Source of the DNA: GW2011-AR15 sp964428335
GTDB taxonomy: Archaea; Nanobdellota; Nanobdellia; Woesearchaeales; GW2011-AR15
Assembly (NCBI GenBank): GCA_964428335.1
Contig: CAYRXW010000010.1
Location: forward strand, 10,850-74,849
Direction: 5' to 3'
Length of the DNA: 64,000 nt
Shown: in pieces, positions 36,464 to 44,459 of the stretch
Numbering within the stretch: the first letter of the stretch is position 1
How the letters are laid out: every line of letters starts with the position of its first letter
Translations under genes and position numbers: made by a program
The notes under the pieces: generated by a model
Told to the model about the DNA's origin: nothing
The model's database searches: none
Seen by the model: the letters and a program-made list of their open reading frames with translations, nothing else

Positions 36464-36475
36464 GGTAGAGATAAA

Positions 36476-37552
36476 ATGTTCATGTTCAAGAAAAAAAATG
36501 AGGAGCCAAGTGCAACTTCTTCTTCTGGAAATAGTCCTGAGCAGCAGCCTGAAGAGCATGACAGGATAGATTCCTCAACCCAGGCATTATCTGCAGATCT
36601 AATCAAGCTTAAGGCAAAATTTGACCAGTTCACTGAGATGCGTAATGTAATCAATGAGCGGTTTACAAGGATTAACGAGCAGGTCGGGGAACTTAGGGGA
36701 ATGATAATGGATTCAAACAGGGCCATGCAGGAAGTTGAGGTAAAGACTGTAAAGGCTGTTGATTTGGTTGAAGCAGTCCATCCTGATAAGCTGATGGTTG
36801 AAGTAAGAAAGCAGGATGCGAAGATAGAAGCATTAAAAGCAAATATAGAAAGCAATGATTCAATAATGAAATCCCTCATGGACCAGCTAAAGGAGCTTAG
36901 GCACCAGCTGTCAAGCTTCAGGGGAATCGAAGAGATGGTGAAATTAAGCAACGAAGTGAAGACAGAGCTTATGAACATAAAAAAAGTAGAAGCTGTGGTT
37001 GAGAGGCATTCAGATAAGATTGAAGGCATATTTATTGAAAGCCAAAAAAAATTTCAGGAATTTGAGACATTGACAGATAAGTTAAAAGAGGTTCAAAAGC
37101 AGATAGAGCCCCTAGTTTCTAGTGTTGACCAGCACAAAGTTAAGCTTACGACACTAGCAGAAAAGAAGGAAATAGAAAAATTGATTTCTAGATTAAATGA
37201 CTTTGAAAAACACGTCGGGAATATAATTGACCTGATAACAAAAAGATCAAACGAGCTTCCAAAAGAAGTTGATACAAGGTTCAAGAAACTTGAAGGCAGC
37301 ATGAATAATTCATTTGAAAAGCATCTTAGAAGGGCAGAGACAATGAATGACCTTATCCTGAAAATAGAGAAGAACGCATCAAAGATATCACAGGAGCTTC
37401 AGATTGCTGAAAAGATGAAAGATGTTGAAGTGAAAAAGATTGAATCAGTAGAATCAGAAAATGTGGCAGAGAATGTCAAGGAAGCAAAGAAAGAGCAGGG
37501 ATTCTTTGCAAAGCTATTTGGCGGAACTAAGAAAGAAGAGAAGAAATCTTAA
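36476..37552 (+). CDS. Long coiled-coil protein
   Basis: 358 residues with a short Phe/Lys-rich start (MFMFKKKNEEPS) and end (GFFAKLFGGTKKEEKKS). Most of it is coiled coil: RINEQVGELRGMIMDSN, then QDAKIEALKANIESNDSI. This style resembles coiled-coil proteins I remember beside archaeal motility genes (FlaC-like), but that is an unverified impression and no other archaellum gene is near. It is the last gene of the RHH-HerA operon, 12 nt after the DUF5752-like gene. Probably a structural or scaffolding partner of the ATPase. Confidence 0.7.
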   Translation: MFMFKKKNEEPSATSSSGNSPEQQPEEHDRIDSSTQALSADLIKLKAKFDQFTEMRNVINERFTRINEQVGELRGMIMDSNRAMQEVEVKTVKAVDLVEAVHPDKLMVEVRKQDAKIEALKANIESNDSIMKSLMDQLKELRHQLSSFRGIEEMVKLSNEVKTELMNIKKVEAVVERHSDKIEGIFIESQKKFQEFETLTDKLKEVQKQIEPLVSSVDQHKVKLTTLAEKKEIEKLISRLNDFEKHVGNIIDLITKRSNELPKEVDTRFKKLEGSMNNSFEKHLRRAETMNDLILKIEKNASKISQELQIAEKMKDVEVKKIESVESENVAENVKEAKKEQGFFAKLFGGTKKEEKKS

Positions 37553-37624
37553 TTTTTCTAAATTTAGTTATGTTTTGTTCATTCAAGCACAACCTATTTA
37601 TATCCAAAAAAACCTCCAACCTTA

Positions 37625-38386
37625 ATGATAGTCCTTTTATCTCCTGCAAAAACACTTGATTTTGATAAGACAATACCTTATGATAAATACACTATTCCTC
37701 AGTTTCTTGCTGATTCAGAGAAGCTTGTCATGCTGCTTAAGAAAAAGACGCCAGCACAGCTTTCTGAGCTTATGGAGATAAGTGAAGATCTTGCAAAGCT
37801 AAATCATGAGAGATACCAGAGATGGAAAACACCTTTTACAAAAGAGAATGCAAGGCCTTGCATCTTCACATTCAATGGTCCGGTATACCAGGGATTTGAT
37901 TTTCTTGCTTACAGGGATGCAGAATATGAAAGGCTGCAAAAGACAGTCAGGATAATAAGCGGGCTTCATGGCATACTAAGGCCATTTGACCTCATTCAGG
38001 CATACAGGCTTGATATGCATACTCTATTAAAAAACTCTGCAGGAGATGATCTTTATGCTCTATGGAAGCAGAAAGTTACTGATGTATTGAACAGCGAATG
38101 CAAAGACCTGCTGATAAACTGCGCATCTCAGGAATATAGCGATGCTGTTGATTTTCCTAGGCTGAAATGCAGGGTTGTAACCCCTCTTTTCAAGAACCTT
38201 ATGAAAGGCAAATATCAGGTCATTGGGCTAATGGCAAAGAAAGCAAGAGGCATGTTTGCAGATTTTGTTGTAAGGAACAACTTTACAGATGTAAAGGATT
38301 TCAAGAAGTTTAACAGGGATGGTTATACATTTGACCAAAGCGCATCGACAGAAGATGAGCTTGTATTTTTGAGGAAAAAACTATGA
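37625..38386 (+). CDS. yaaA: YaaA-family peroxide-stress protein
   Basis: 253 residues, full length. Family motifs are the start LLSPAKTLDFDKTIP, the central FNGPVYQGFDF, GLHGILRPFD and the end FADFVVRNNFTDVKDFK. In E. coli YaaA limits iron-driven oxidative DNA damage after peroxide exposure and binds DNA. A TATA box (TTTATAT, about 37599-37605) lies near the ATG, so the mRNA is probably leaderless. ATGA overlap with the ku gene makes them one operon; combining a damage-limiting protein with a break-repair protein makes sense. Confidence 0.92.
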   Translation: MIVLLSPAKTLDFDKTIPYDKYTIPQFLADSEKLVMLLKKKTPAQLSELMEISEDLAKLNHERYQRWKTPFTKENARPCIFTFNGPVYQGFDFLAYRDAEYERLQKTVRIISGLHGILRPFDLIQAYRLDMHTLLKNSAGDDLYALWKQKVTDVLNSECKDLLINCASQEYSDAVDFPRLKCRVVTPLFKNLMKGKYQVIGLMAKKARGMFADFVVRNNFTDVKDFKKFNRDGYTFDQSASTEDELVFLRKKL

Positions 38387-39147
38387 AATCAATCTGGAAC
38401 GGCTCAATATCATTCGGACTTGTAAATATACCTATAAAACTTTATTCAGCAGTGGAAAGCAAGTCATTCAGCTTCAAGATGCTGGATAGCAAATCCCACA
38501 GCCCTATAAAGTACAAGCGTGTCAGCGAGAAGACAGGGGAAGAAGTGCCATGGAATGAGATAGTCAAGGGTGTTGAGCTTGCAAAGGGGAAATATTTTGT
38601 GCCGACAAAAGAACAGCTTTCTGCAATAAAGCCTGAAAAATCAGATACAATAGATATTGTTGAATTCGTTGACCAGGACCAGATAGACCCTGTATATTTC
38701 AGCTCGCATTATTATGTCGGCCCGGCAAAAGAGAAAGAGAAAACCTATTTCCTGTTCAAGGAAATTTTGCAGATAACAGCAAGAACGGCGTTAGGAAGGT
38801 TTGTCATGAGGGAGAAAGAATATGTGTGCACGATAAAGGCATACAAGGAAGGATTGCTCCTTACAACGCTTAATTATTCTTATGAGATAAGGGATATTAA
38901 AAAAGTAGATAATGTCGCTTCAGCTCCAAAGATAAATGAGCCTGAACTTAAGCTAGCAAAGGAGCTTATAAATAAATTATACAAGAACAGGTTCAACATG
39001 GCACAGTTCAAGGATACTTTTGCAGAAGAGATGGAAAAAATCCTGGAGAAGGCAGCAAAAGGCGAAGTGATACAGGCAGCAAAAATAACAAAGAAAGTCA
39101 AGAAGGAAGATAATTTGATAGCTGCTCTTAAGGCAAGCCTGGATTAA
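38383..39147 (+). CDS. ku: Ku protein of bacterial-type NHEJ
   Basis: 254 residues, the prokaryotic Ku core. It starts with SIWNGSISFGLVNIPIKLY, the family hallmark, followed by the beta-barrel bridge (YFSSHYYVGPAKEKEKTY, ALGRFVMREKEYV) and a short lysine-rich C-terminal tail. Ku homodimers ring DNA ends and recruit LigD. Coupled to yaaA by ATGA. The partners, a PE-POL protein and a ligase, lie 400 nt downstream. This is uncommon among archaea and may be acquired from bacteria. Confidence 0.95.
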   Translation: MKSIWNGSISFGLVNIPIKLYSAVESKSFSFKMLDSKSHSPIKYKRVSEKTGEEVPWNEIVKGVELAKGKYFVPTKEQLSAIKPEKSDTIDIVEFVDQDQIDPVYFSSHYYVGPAKEKEKTYFLFKEILQITARTALGRFVMREKEYVCTIKAYKEGLLLTTLNYSYEIRDIKKVDNVASAPKINEPELKLAKELINKLYKNRFNMAQFKDTFAEEMEKILEKAAKGEVIQAAKITKKVKKEDNLIAALKASLD

Positions 39148-39167
39148 AAAACTGCATTTTTTCAACT

Positions 39168-39440
39168 TTAATAATTTCCGTATCGTTTCTTAGCCCTTTC
39201 AACAGCAAGTTTTCTCTCGACTTCCCGATTCTTTGGCTCTGCATTCGTAACTAAAGAATAGACAAGCTTCTTTGTTGCTTTTGCAACATCATCTATTGCA
39301 GCATTGAAAGCTTTCTCATTAGCTAAGGAAGGCTTTGCAAAACCAGATACTTTCCTTACAAATTGTAATGATGCAGCTTTTATCTCATCATCAGTTGCAG
39401 GTGGCTCGAAGTTGTATAATTGGCGGATGTTTCTGCACAT
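39168..39440 (-). CDS. DUF2277 protein
   Basis: 90 residues matching DUF2277: MCRNIRQLYNFEPPATDDEI, followed by FVRKVSGFAKPS and the end AKKRYGNY. The function is unknown; the family is mainly bacterial. It sits inside the NHEJ block on the opposite strand, ending 20 nt after ku and sharing a divergent promoter region with the LigD gene. A bacterial origin together with the NHEJ genes is likely. Confidence 0.85.
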   Translation of the reverse strand: MCRNIRQLYNFEPPATDDEIKAASLQFVRKVSGFAKPSLANEKAFNAAIDDVAKATKKLVYSLVTNAEPKNREVERKLAVERAKKRYGNY

Positions 39441-39534
39441 GGGAAATAAAAGGCAACAAATTTTTATAAATTTTTGCTTATCTTAATTTATCTGATTGCC
39501 AACATTTTTAAACTTTATTTCACTATTGTTTTCA

Positions 39535-40932
39535 ATGCCAGACCTCAAGAAATATTCAGAAAAAAGGGACTTCTCAAAAACAAAGGAACCTAAAGGAAAA
39601 CTGGCAGAGAAATCAAAAAAAACTATGTTTGTCATCCAGAAGCATGCAGCAAGGAAGCTGCATTGGGATTTTCGTATAGAAGTTGATGGTGTCTTGAAAT
39701 CATGGGCTGTTCCAAAAGAGCCTAGCATGAGCTATAAGGACAAGAGGCTTGCTGTACATGTAGAAGATCATCCTTTTGATTATGGAAATTTTGAAGGGAT
39801 GATACCAAAAGGGGAATATGGCGGGGGAAGTGTTGAGATATGGGATAAGGGATATTATGTCAACATGACTATAAAAGACGGAAAGGTAGAGCCGCTTTCA
39901 AAATGGATTGAGAAAGGGCATGTGATAATCTGGGTCAAGGGAGACAGGATCAGAGGCGGGTTTGCTCTTAACAGGATGAAAGACAATAATTGGCTCCTGA
40001 TTAAGATGAATGATGAGGAATCGATTGAAAACAAGAAGGATGAGAAGACACCTTCGTCATTTGTCACAGTAGCTGACAAGGAAATAGAAATAACTAATGC
40101 AAAAAAAGAAGTCTTTGCAAACATAAGAAAAGAGGATTTTGTAAATTATTATAAAAAAGCAGCACCATTGATGCTTGCTCATGTAAAAGACCGTCCGATA
40201 TCAATGTTTAGGATGCCTCATGGAATGAGGGAAGAAGGGTTTTTCCAGAAGCATGTGCCTGATTATTTTCCTAAGTGGATGAAAACTATTGAGATAGAAA
40301 AAAAAGGAAAGACAATAAATTATGCAATGGCTAATGACGAAGAAAGCATAGTGTATCTGGCAACTCAGATGGTTATACCTCATATATGGCCTGCCAGGAT
40401 TGATAAGATTGATTGTCCTGATAAGATGATTTTTGATCTTGATCCTTCAGTGAATGATATTCCGATGACACAGCAGGTTGCAATGGATATCAAAAAGCTG
40501 TTTGATGCGCTGAAGCTGCCTTCCTACATCATGACTTCAGGAAATAAAGGTTACCACATCATAGTCCCTCTGGATAGGTCTACAAAGCAGGAAGAGGTGA
40601 AGGAATTTGCAGCAAAGATTGCCCAGGTATTAAGCGATCATTATCCGCAGACTATGACCAATGAGATGAGGATAGAAAAAAGGGAAGGAAGGGTGATGAT
40701 AGATATCTACAGGAACTCGCCGACGCATACAGCAGTCGCCCCATATTCAGTCCGCGCATCATTAAGAGGAGGGATTGCGATGCCGATTCTTTGGGATGAA
40801 GTGAAAAAGATAACACCTCATTTTTTCACTCTTGATAACTATGAAGACAGGTTAAAGAAAGGAGATATATGGAAGGATATGTATAAGGAGGGTATTTCCA
40901 TAGAAAAAGTTAAGAAACAATTGAAAAAATGA
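39535..40932 (+). CDS. ligD: LigD-type 3'-phosphoesterase plus polymerase protein
   Basis: 465 residues from the ATG at 39535; the open frame reaches 13 codons further up but those are hydrophobic and untypical. Residues about 20-130 form the phosphoesterase domain (FVIQKHAARKLHWDFR with the catalytic histidine, GEYGGGSVEIWDKG). Residues about 175-460 form the LigD polymerase domain, with DxD as FDLDPS, TSGNKGYHI and RVMIDIYRN. The ligase domain found in classic LigD is missing and sits in the next gene instead. Together they trim, fill and seal double-strand breaks with Ku. Confidence 0.94.
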   Translation: MPDLKKYSEKRDFSKTKEPKGKLAEKSKKTMFVIQKHAARKLHWDFRIEVDGVLKSWAVPKEPSMSYKDKRLAVHVEDHPFDYGNFEGMIPKGEYGGGSVEIWDKGYYVNMTIKDGKVEPLSKWIEKGHVIIWVKGDRIRGGFALNRMKDNNWLLIKMNDEESIENKKDEKTPSSFVTVADKEIEITNAKKEVFANIRKEDFVNYYKKAAPLMLAHVKDRPISMFRMPHGMREEGFFQKHVPDYFPKWMKTIEIEKKGKTINYAMANDEESIVYLATQMVIPHIWPARIDKIDCPDKMIFDLDPSVNDIPMTQQVAMDIKKLFDALKLPSYIMTSGNKGYHIIVPLDRSTKQEEVKEFAAKIAQVLSDHYPQTMTNEMRIEKREGRVMIDIYRNSPTHTAVAPYSVRASLRGGIAMPILWDEVKKITPHFFTLDNYEDRLKKGDIWKDMYKEGISIEKVKKQLKK

Positions 40933-40966
40933 AACTCAATTGACAAAATAAAAAGGAAAACAAAGA

Positions 40967-41848
40967 ATGAAACCGATGCTTGCAACAATAGGGACAGAAG
41001 ACCTGCTTGATAGGAGTGGCTATTACTTCGAGCCAAAAATGGATGGGATAAGAGCACTATGCTATAAGAAGACAAAACTTAAATTCACTTCCCGCAACGG
41101 GATAATAATAACTGAAAAATATCCTGAATTTGATTTCTTTGATAACCTAAAAGCAGAGGAATGCATACTTGATGGAGAGATAGTAGTCTATGATGAAAAA
41201 GGCCATCCTTCATTCCAGCTATGGACAGAACGAAACAAAAAAAAGAACATGCACGCAGCTACATATGTAGCATTCGACATATTATATCTGGATGGAAAAT
41301 CCCTTATGGATGAGCCGCTTCATAAAAGAAAGAAGATTTTAGAAAAAGTTGTCAAGGAAAATGATTTCCTGCAGGTTTCTTTCTATACAAAAAAAGGGAA
41401 AGAGCTATGGAAGCTCATGAAAGAAAAGGCTCTTGAAGGTGTCATAGCAAAAAAAGAAGACAGCCCATATGAACTGGGCGTAAGGTCATCATCTTGGAAG
41501 AAGATAAAGAATACAAATGAGATCGACTGTGTGATACTTGGATATACTGCAGAAAAACGGGCTCTTACAAGCTTGGCTTTAGGATTATATGATAACGGAA
41601 GCTTGATTTTTTCAGGGAAGGTTGGGACAGGGTTTGATGAAAAGACAATCGAGGAATTAAAAGATAAGCTTGATGGATTAAGGATAGGGTCTAAGATTAT
41701 TGAGACTGAACCGGGTGTCATTCCAGTAAAGCCTGTGCTTGTTGCGCAGGTAAAATATCTGGAGATAACAAAAGACAGGAAATTAAGAGCTCCGGTTTTT
41801 ATGCAGCTTAGGGAAGATAAGGAAGCAGAAGAATGCATTCTTCCATAA
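40967..41848 (+). CDS. ATP-dependent DNA ligase (LigD ligase domain)
   Basis: 293 residues. The nucleotidyl lysine is Lys24 in EPKMDGIRA; then YVAFDILYLDG (motif III), LEGVIAKK (motif IV) and WKKIK (motif V), followed by an OB-fold end with KPVLVAQVKYLEIT. This is the size and content of the separate ligase domain of LigD. It starts 34 nt after the PE-POL gene with an AAGGAAAA ribosome-site-like sequence, so they share an operon. It completes the NHEJ set. Confidence 0.94.
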   Translation: MKPMLATIGTEDLLDRSGYYFEPKMDGIRALCYKKTKLKFTSRNGIIITEKYPEFDFFDNLKAEECILDGEIVVYDEKGHPSFQLWTERNKKKNMHAATYVAFDILYLDGKSLMDEPLHKRKKILEKVVKENDFLQVSFYTKKGKELWKLMKEKALEGVIAKKEDSPYELGVRSSSWKKIKNTNEIDCVILGYTAEKRALTSLALGLYDNGSLIFSGKVGTGFDEKTIEELKDKLDGLRIGSKIIETEPGVIPVKPVLVAQVKYLEITKDRKLRAPVFMQLREDKEAEECILP

Positions 41849-41883
41849 AAAAATATTTAAACCGTGATGCATAAATTGTTTTT

Positions 41884-42954
41884 ATGGGGATTTTTGATAA
41901 TGCAAAGCATGATTTTTTCCTAAGCAACGGAAAGGTCATAAAAACTCTTCCGGAACTTTCATTTGCATTAAAGATATCAGATGACCATGTTTTCAGCCAG
42001 CATGTCAATTCAAAAAAGAATGACTTTGCTGCATGGGTTTCAAATTCCTTTGATGATGATGTTTTAAAAAACAAAATATGGGAAGCAAAAGACAAAAAAC
42101 ATATGATTAATCTGATAGATGAAAGATTGTTTGGGTTATCAATGGCAGAAACCATATCAGAAGAACTGCCTCCTGATGTTGCGCCTGATGTTGATTTTCC
42201 AAAAGAAACTGTTCCTGAAATACAAAAAGAAATAATTCCTGAAATTAAGGAAGCAGTTAGCGTTCAGGCTTATGTTGACAAAAATACAGAAGAAAATAAA
42301 GGTGGTATCCAAGTGACTGCAGAAAACATAAAACAACCAGAGCAGCATGCAGAAAGCATTGTTGAGATAAGAGAGATAGGGAGCAGGAAATTTGGATATA
42401 AGAACCTTGACAGGCTGTTTAGAAAAGGCATTCCTTCCATATGTAATATCATATTTGCAGGGAAGATGAGCACAGGAAAGACTGAGACAGCGATGAAGAT
42501 AGCTCTTCAGTCATCAAAAGCTGCATATATCTCGCTTCAGGATTCAGAAGAGAAGATAATAAACACATTCTATGTGCTGGATAACAAGGTCTTGGAAAAA
42601 ATCAATGCTGGCAGCATTTCAATAAAAAAGCTAGATACTTTTGAAATGGCAAGGACACAGGATATAGAGCCTTTTACGCACTTAAAAGAGTTCGCTCCTG
42701 ATATTGTCATTGTCGATTCGCTTTCCTCGCTTAGGCTCAGCTTTGGGGATAACCAGATAGGCTATAGGTATTTCATAGATAAGCTGTTCAAGTATTTTGA
42801 ATCATTGGGGATAATTGCAATATTCATAAAAGAGCTTGATGATGAGAAAGAAATAAACAAGGAGTTCTATGAGAACATACTTTCAGACATAATAATAACC
42901 TTTGCCAAAGGCGGGCATAAATTAACTGTTGTAAAATACTATAAATCAAAGTAA
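41884..42954 (+). CDS. DUF5752-like domain fused to a RecA/KaiC-like ATPase
   Basis: 356 residues. Residues about 8-75 hold the HVNSKKNDFAAWV domain; a Glu/Pro-rich linker follows. From about residue 165 there is a RecA-like ATPase: FAGKMSTGKTETA (Walker A, Gly-Lys-Thr intact) near 192-204, AAYISLQDSEEK, and Walker B VIVDSLSSLRL near 272-282. Similar architecture to FlaH/KaiC/RadA-type archaeal ATPases, without the RadA repair-specific motifs. Own promoter (ATATTTAAAC, about 41852) close to the ATG. The shared domain links it to the HerA-like ATPase and surface proteins. Confidence 0.85.
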   Translation: MGIFDNAKHDFFLSNGKVIKTLPELSFALKISDDHVFSQHVNSKKNDFAAWVSNSFDDDVLKNKIWEAKDKKHMINLIDERLFGLSMAETISEELPPDVAPDVDFPKETVPEIQKEIIPEIKEAVSVQAYVDKNTEENKGGIQVTAENIKQPEQHAESIVEIREIGSRKFGYKNLDRLFRKGIPSICNIIFAGKMSTGKTETAMKIALQSSKAAYISLQDSEEKIINTFYVLDNKVLEKINAGSISIKKLDTFEMARTQDIEPFTHLKEFAPDIVIVDSLSSLRLSFGDNQIGYRYFIDKLFKYFESLGIIAIFIKELDDEKEINKEFYENILSDIIITFAKGGHKLTVVKYYKSK

Positions 42955-42986
42955 TATTTTTAAACTTGCGCTAAGTAATATCAATC

Positions 42987-43379
42987 ATGTCAATCTTGTT
43001 GCCTCTTGGGGTTTTAGGTCTTGCACTAACTCTTTATGCTATATATGTAAAAAACAAGTCTGAAGAAGAAAAAAACTATAAGCCTTATTGTGACATAAAT
43101 AAGCATATCTCCTGCACAAAAGCATTCAAGAGCAAGTATTTTACAGTTTTTTATTTCCCAAATACAGTATACGGCCTGTTTTATTATATCACCGTCATAA
43201 TACTCTCTTATAGGTTGGCTCATTTCATTTTCTATGTTTCTATACCAGCAGTGATATTTTCACTTTATCTTGCATACCTCTCATATTTCAAGCAGAAGAA
43301 TTTCTGTCTGGTATGCACAGCAACATACATAATTAGTTTCATGCTGCTTTACTATGGCTGGGTCATAGAGCTGCAATAA
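42987..43379 (+). CDS. VKOR-family disulfide-forming membrane protein
   Basis: 130 residues, four membrane helices. The loop cysteines are in PYCDINKHISCTKAF, and the active CxxC is in NFCLVCTATY. VKOR proteins reoxidise thiol oxidases (DsbA-type) and pass electrons to quinones, replacing DsbB. There is no DsbA-like gene in the window. A need for it is obvious here: the giant Cys-rich protein and the 25.4 and 44.5 kb ectodomains should need disulfides. A TATA-like TTTTTAAAC precedes it, so it is probably transcribed alone. Confidence 0.92.
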   Translation: MSILLPLGVLGLALTLYAIYVKNKSEEEKNYKPYCDINKHISCTKAFKSKYFTVFYFPNTVYGLFYYITVIILSYRLAHFIFYVSIPAVIFSLYLAYLSYFKQKNFCLVCTATYIISFMLLYYGWVIELQ

Positions 43380-43436
43380 TTTTCTTTAATAGTAAAAATC
43401 TTCATCTGTTTTTATCGCTTCTTCGATAATTTAGAA

Positions 43437-43492
43437 ACATTTATAAGTGCAAAATATCACTTTTATTATAATTAATTGATAATTATTGATAA
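43437..43492 (+). promoter_or_regulatory. Promoter and direct-repeat operator before the second RHH gene
   Basis: TTGATAA occurs at 43476-43482 and 43486-43492 (period 10), directly before the RHH gene. A TATA (AACATTTATAAG, 43436-43447) lies upstream, so the repeats lie around the transcription start, where a bound repressor would block it. The same logic as at 28.8 kb, with a different repeat sequence. Confidence 0.5.
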
Positions 43493-43501
43493 AATGCACA
43501 G

Positions 43502-43684
43502 GTGATAATACTGAAAAAACCAAAACCAAGCAAGAAAAGGATATGGCTGTATGTGGATGAAGAGACACTGGCGTGGGTATATTCCCAGATGAAAAAAAAG
43601 GTATATGCTGATGAATCCCACTGCTTCGAACGCCTCATCGCTGAGAAGATTGAGGCTGAAAGGGGTGAAAAGAATGGAAGATGA
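43502..43684 (+). CDS. Small ribbon-helix-helix-like regulator, 60 aa
   Basis: 60 residues with a GTG start. The strand KKRIWLYVDEETL and helices AWVYSQMKKKVYADESHCFE fit an RHH fold, although the match is weaker than for the 28.9 kb protein. It starts a very long plus-strand run of genes (43.5-57.6 kb) that overlap or nearly touch, and its last codons overlap the start of the KaiC-like gene. Likely an autoregulated repressor of that run. Confidence 0.65.
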   Translation: MIILKKPKPSKKRIWLYVDEETLAWVYSQMKKKVYADESHCFERLIAEKIEAERGEKNGR

Positions 43685-44459
43685 TGAATTCAGAAAAAAT
43701 AACCCTTGGGTTATTGAAGCAGATAACCCTGTGATAAAGATAGGTGTTCCGGGTTTTGATGAATTGATAGCAAACGGCATCCCAAAAGGCTCCCAGATAC
43801 TTATCTCAGGAGGTCCAGGTACATCAAAATCAACTTTCTGTATCCAGGCTCTTTATAATCTTGCAAAGTCAGGAAAAAAATGCATTTTCCTAAGTTTTGA
43901 GGAATCAAATGAGAATATCCTCAGGAATATGAAAAACTTTGGTCTTGATTATGATGAAGTAAAGGATAACCTGATGATAAAGAACATGGACCCGTTCAAG
44001 ATGTCTCGTTCTATTGAGACTCTTCTTGCGCAGGCAAGAGGGGAGCTTCTTATAGAAGTGAACGAAGCAAAAAACATGATACCTGAAAATTTTGATGCTG
44101 AGATAGTTGTTGTTGACAGCCTCTCAGCAATTTCAGCAGGGTTCTTTGGCAAGGAAGAAGGATATAGGGCTTATGTTGCTCAGATATTCGAGACATTTCG
44201 GAAACTCAAGCTCACTTCTTTCCTGATAACTGAGATAGAATACAGCACAACAAGATACAGCAAGAACGGAGTCGAGGAATTCCTTGCAGATGGTGTCTTT
44301 GTCTTCTATAATCTAAGGCAGGGAAACCAGAGGATGAATGCCACAGAGATTGTGAAGCTTAGGGGAACCCAGCACATAAAGAGGATTGTGCCATTCAAAG
44401 TGATTTCAGGCCAGGGCATAGTGGTATATCCGAATGAGGAGATGTTCATAAGCGGATGA
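43674..44459 (+). CDS. KaiC-like RecA-family ATPase
   Basis: 261 residues from the ATG at 43674. The frame is open further upstream, but that part lies in the RHH gene. Motifs: GVPGFDELIANGIPKGS (the usual KaiC start), Walker A GGPGTSKS, in which Ser replaces the usual Gly before the Lys, CIFLSFEES, and Walker B VVVDSLSAIS. Such single-domain KaiC-like ATPases are thought to be signalling hubs in archaea. ATGA overlap with the large surface-protein gene suggests a direct partnership. Walker A Lys and Ser are kept, so it may still bind ATP. Confidence 0.9.
   Translation: MEDDEFRKNNPWVIEADNPVIKIGVPGFDELIANGIPKGSQILISGGPGTSKSTFCIQALYNLAKSGKKCIFLSFEESNENILRNMKNFGLDYDEVKDNLMIKNMDPFKMSRSIETLLAQARGELLIEVNEAKNMIPENFDAEIVVVDSLSAISAGFFGKEEGYRAYVAQIFETFRKLKLTSFLITEIEYSTTRYSKNGVEEFLADGVFVFYNLRQGNQRMNATEIVKLRGTQHIKRIVPFKVISGQGIVVYPNEEMFISG

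Noticed and set aside
36476..37552. Archaellum operon
   Set aside because: Only a weak resemblance of one coiled-coil protein to FlaC-like proteins; no archaellin, FlaI or FlaJ gene nearby.
41808..42155. Minus-strand frames over the 41.9 kb gene and others of 60-150 codons throughout
   Set aside because: They lie antisense to well-supported genes and give low-complexity hydrophobic or Ser-rich translations.
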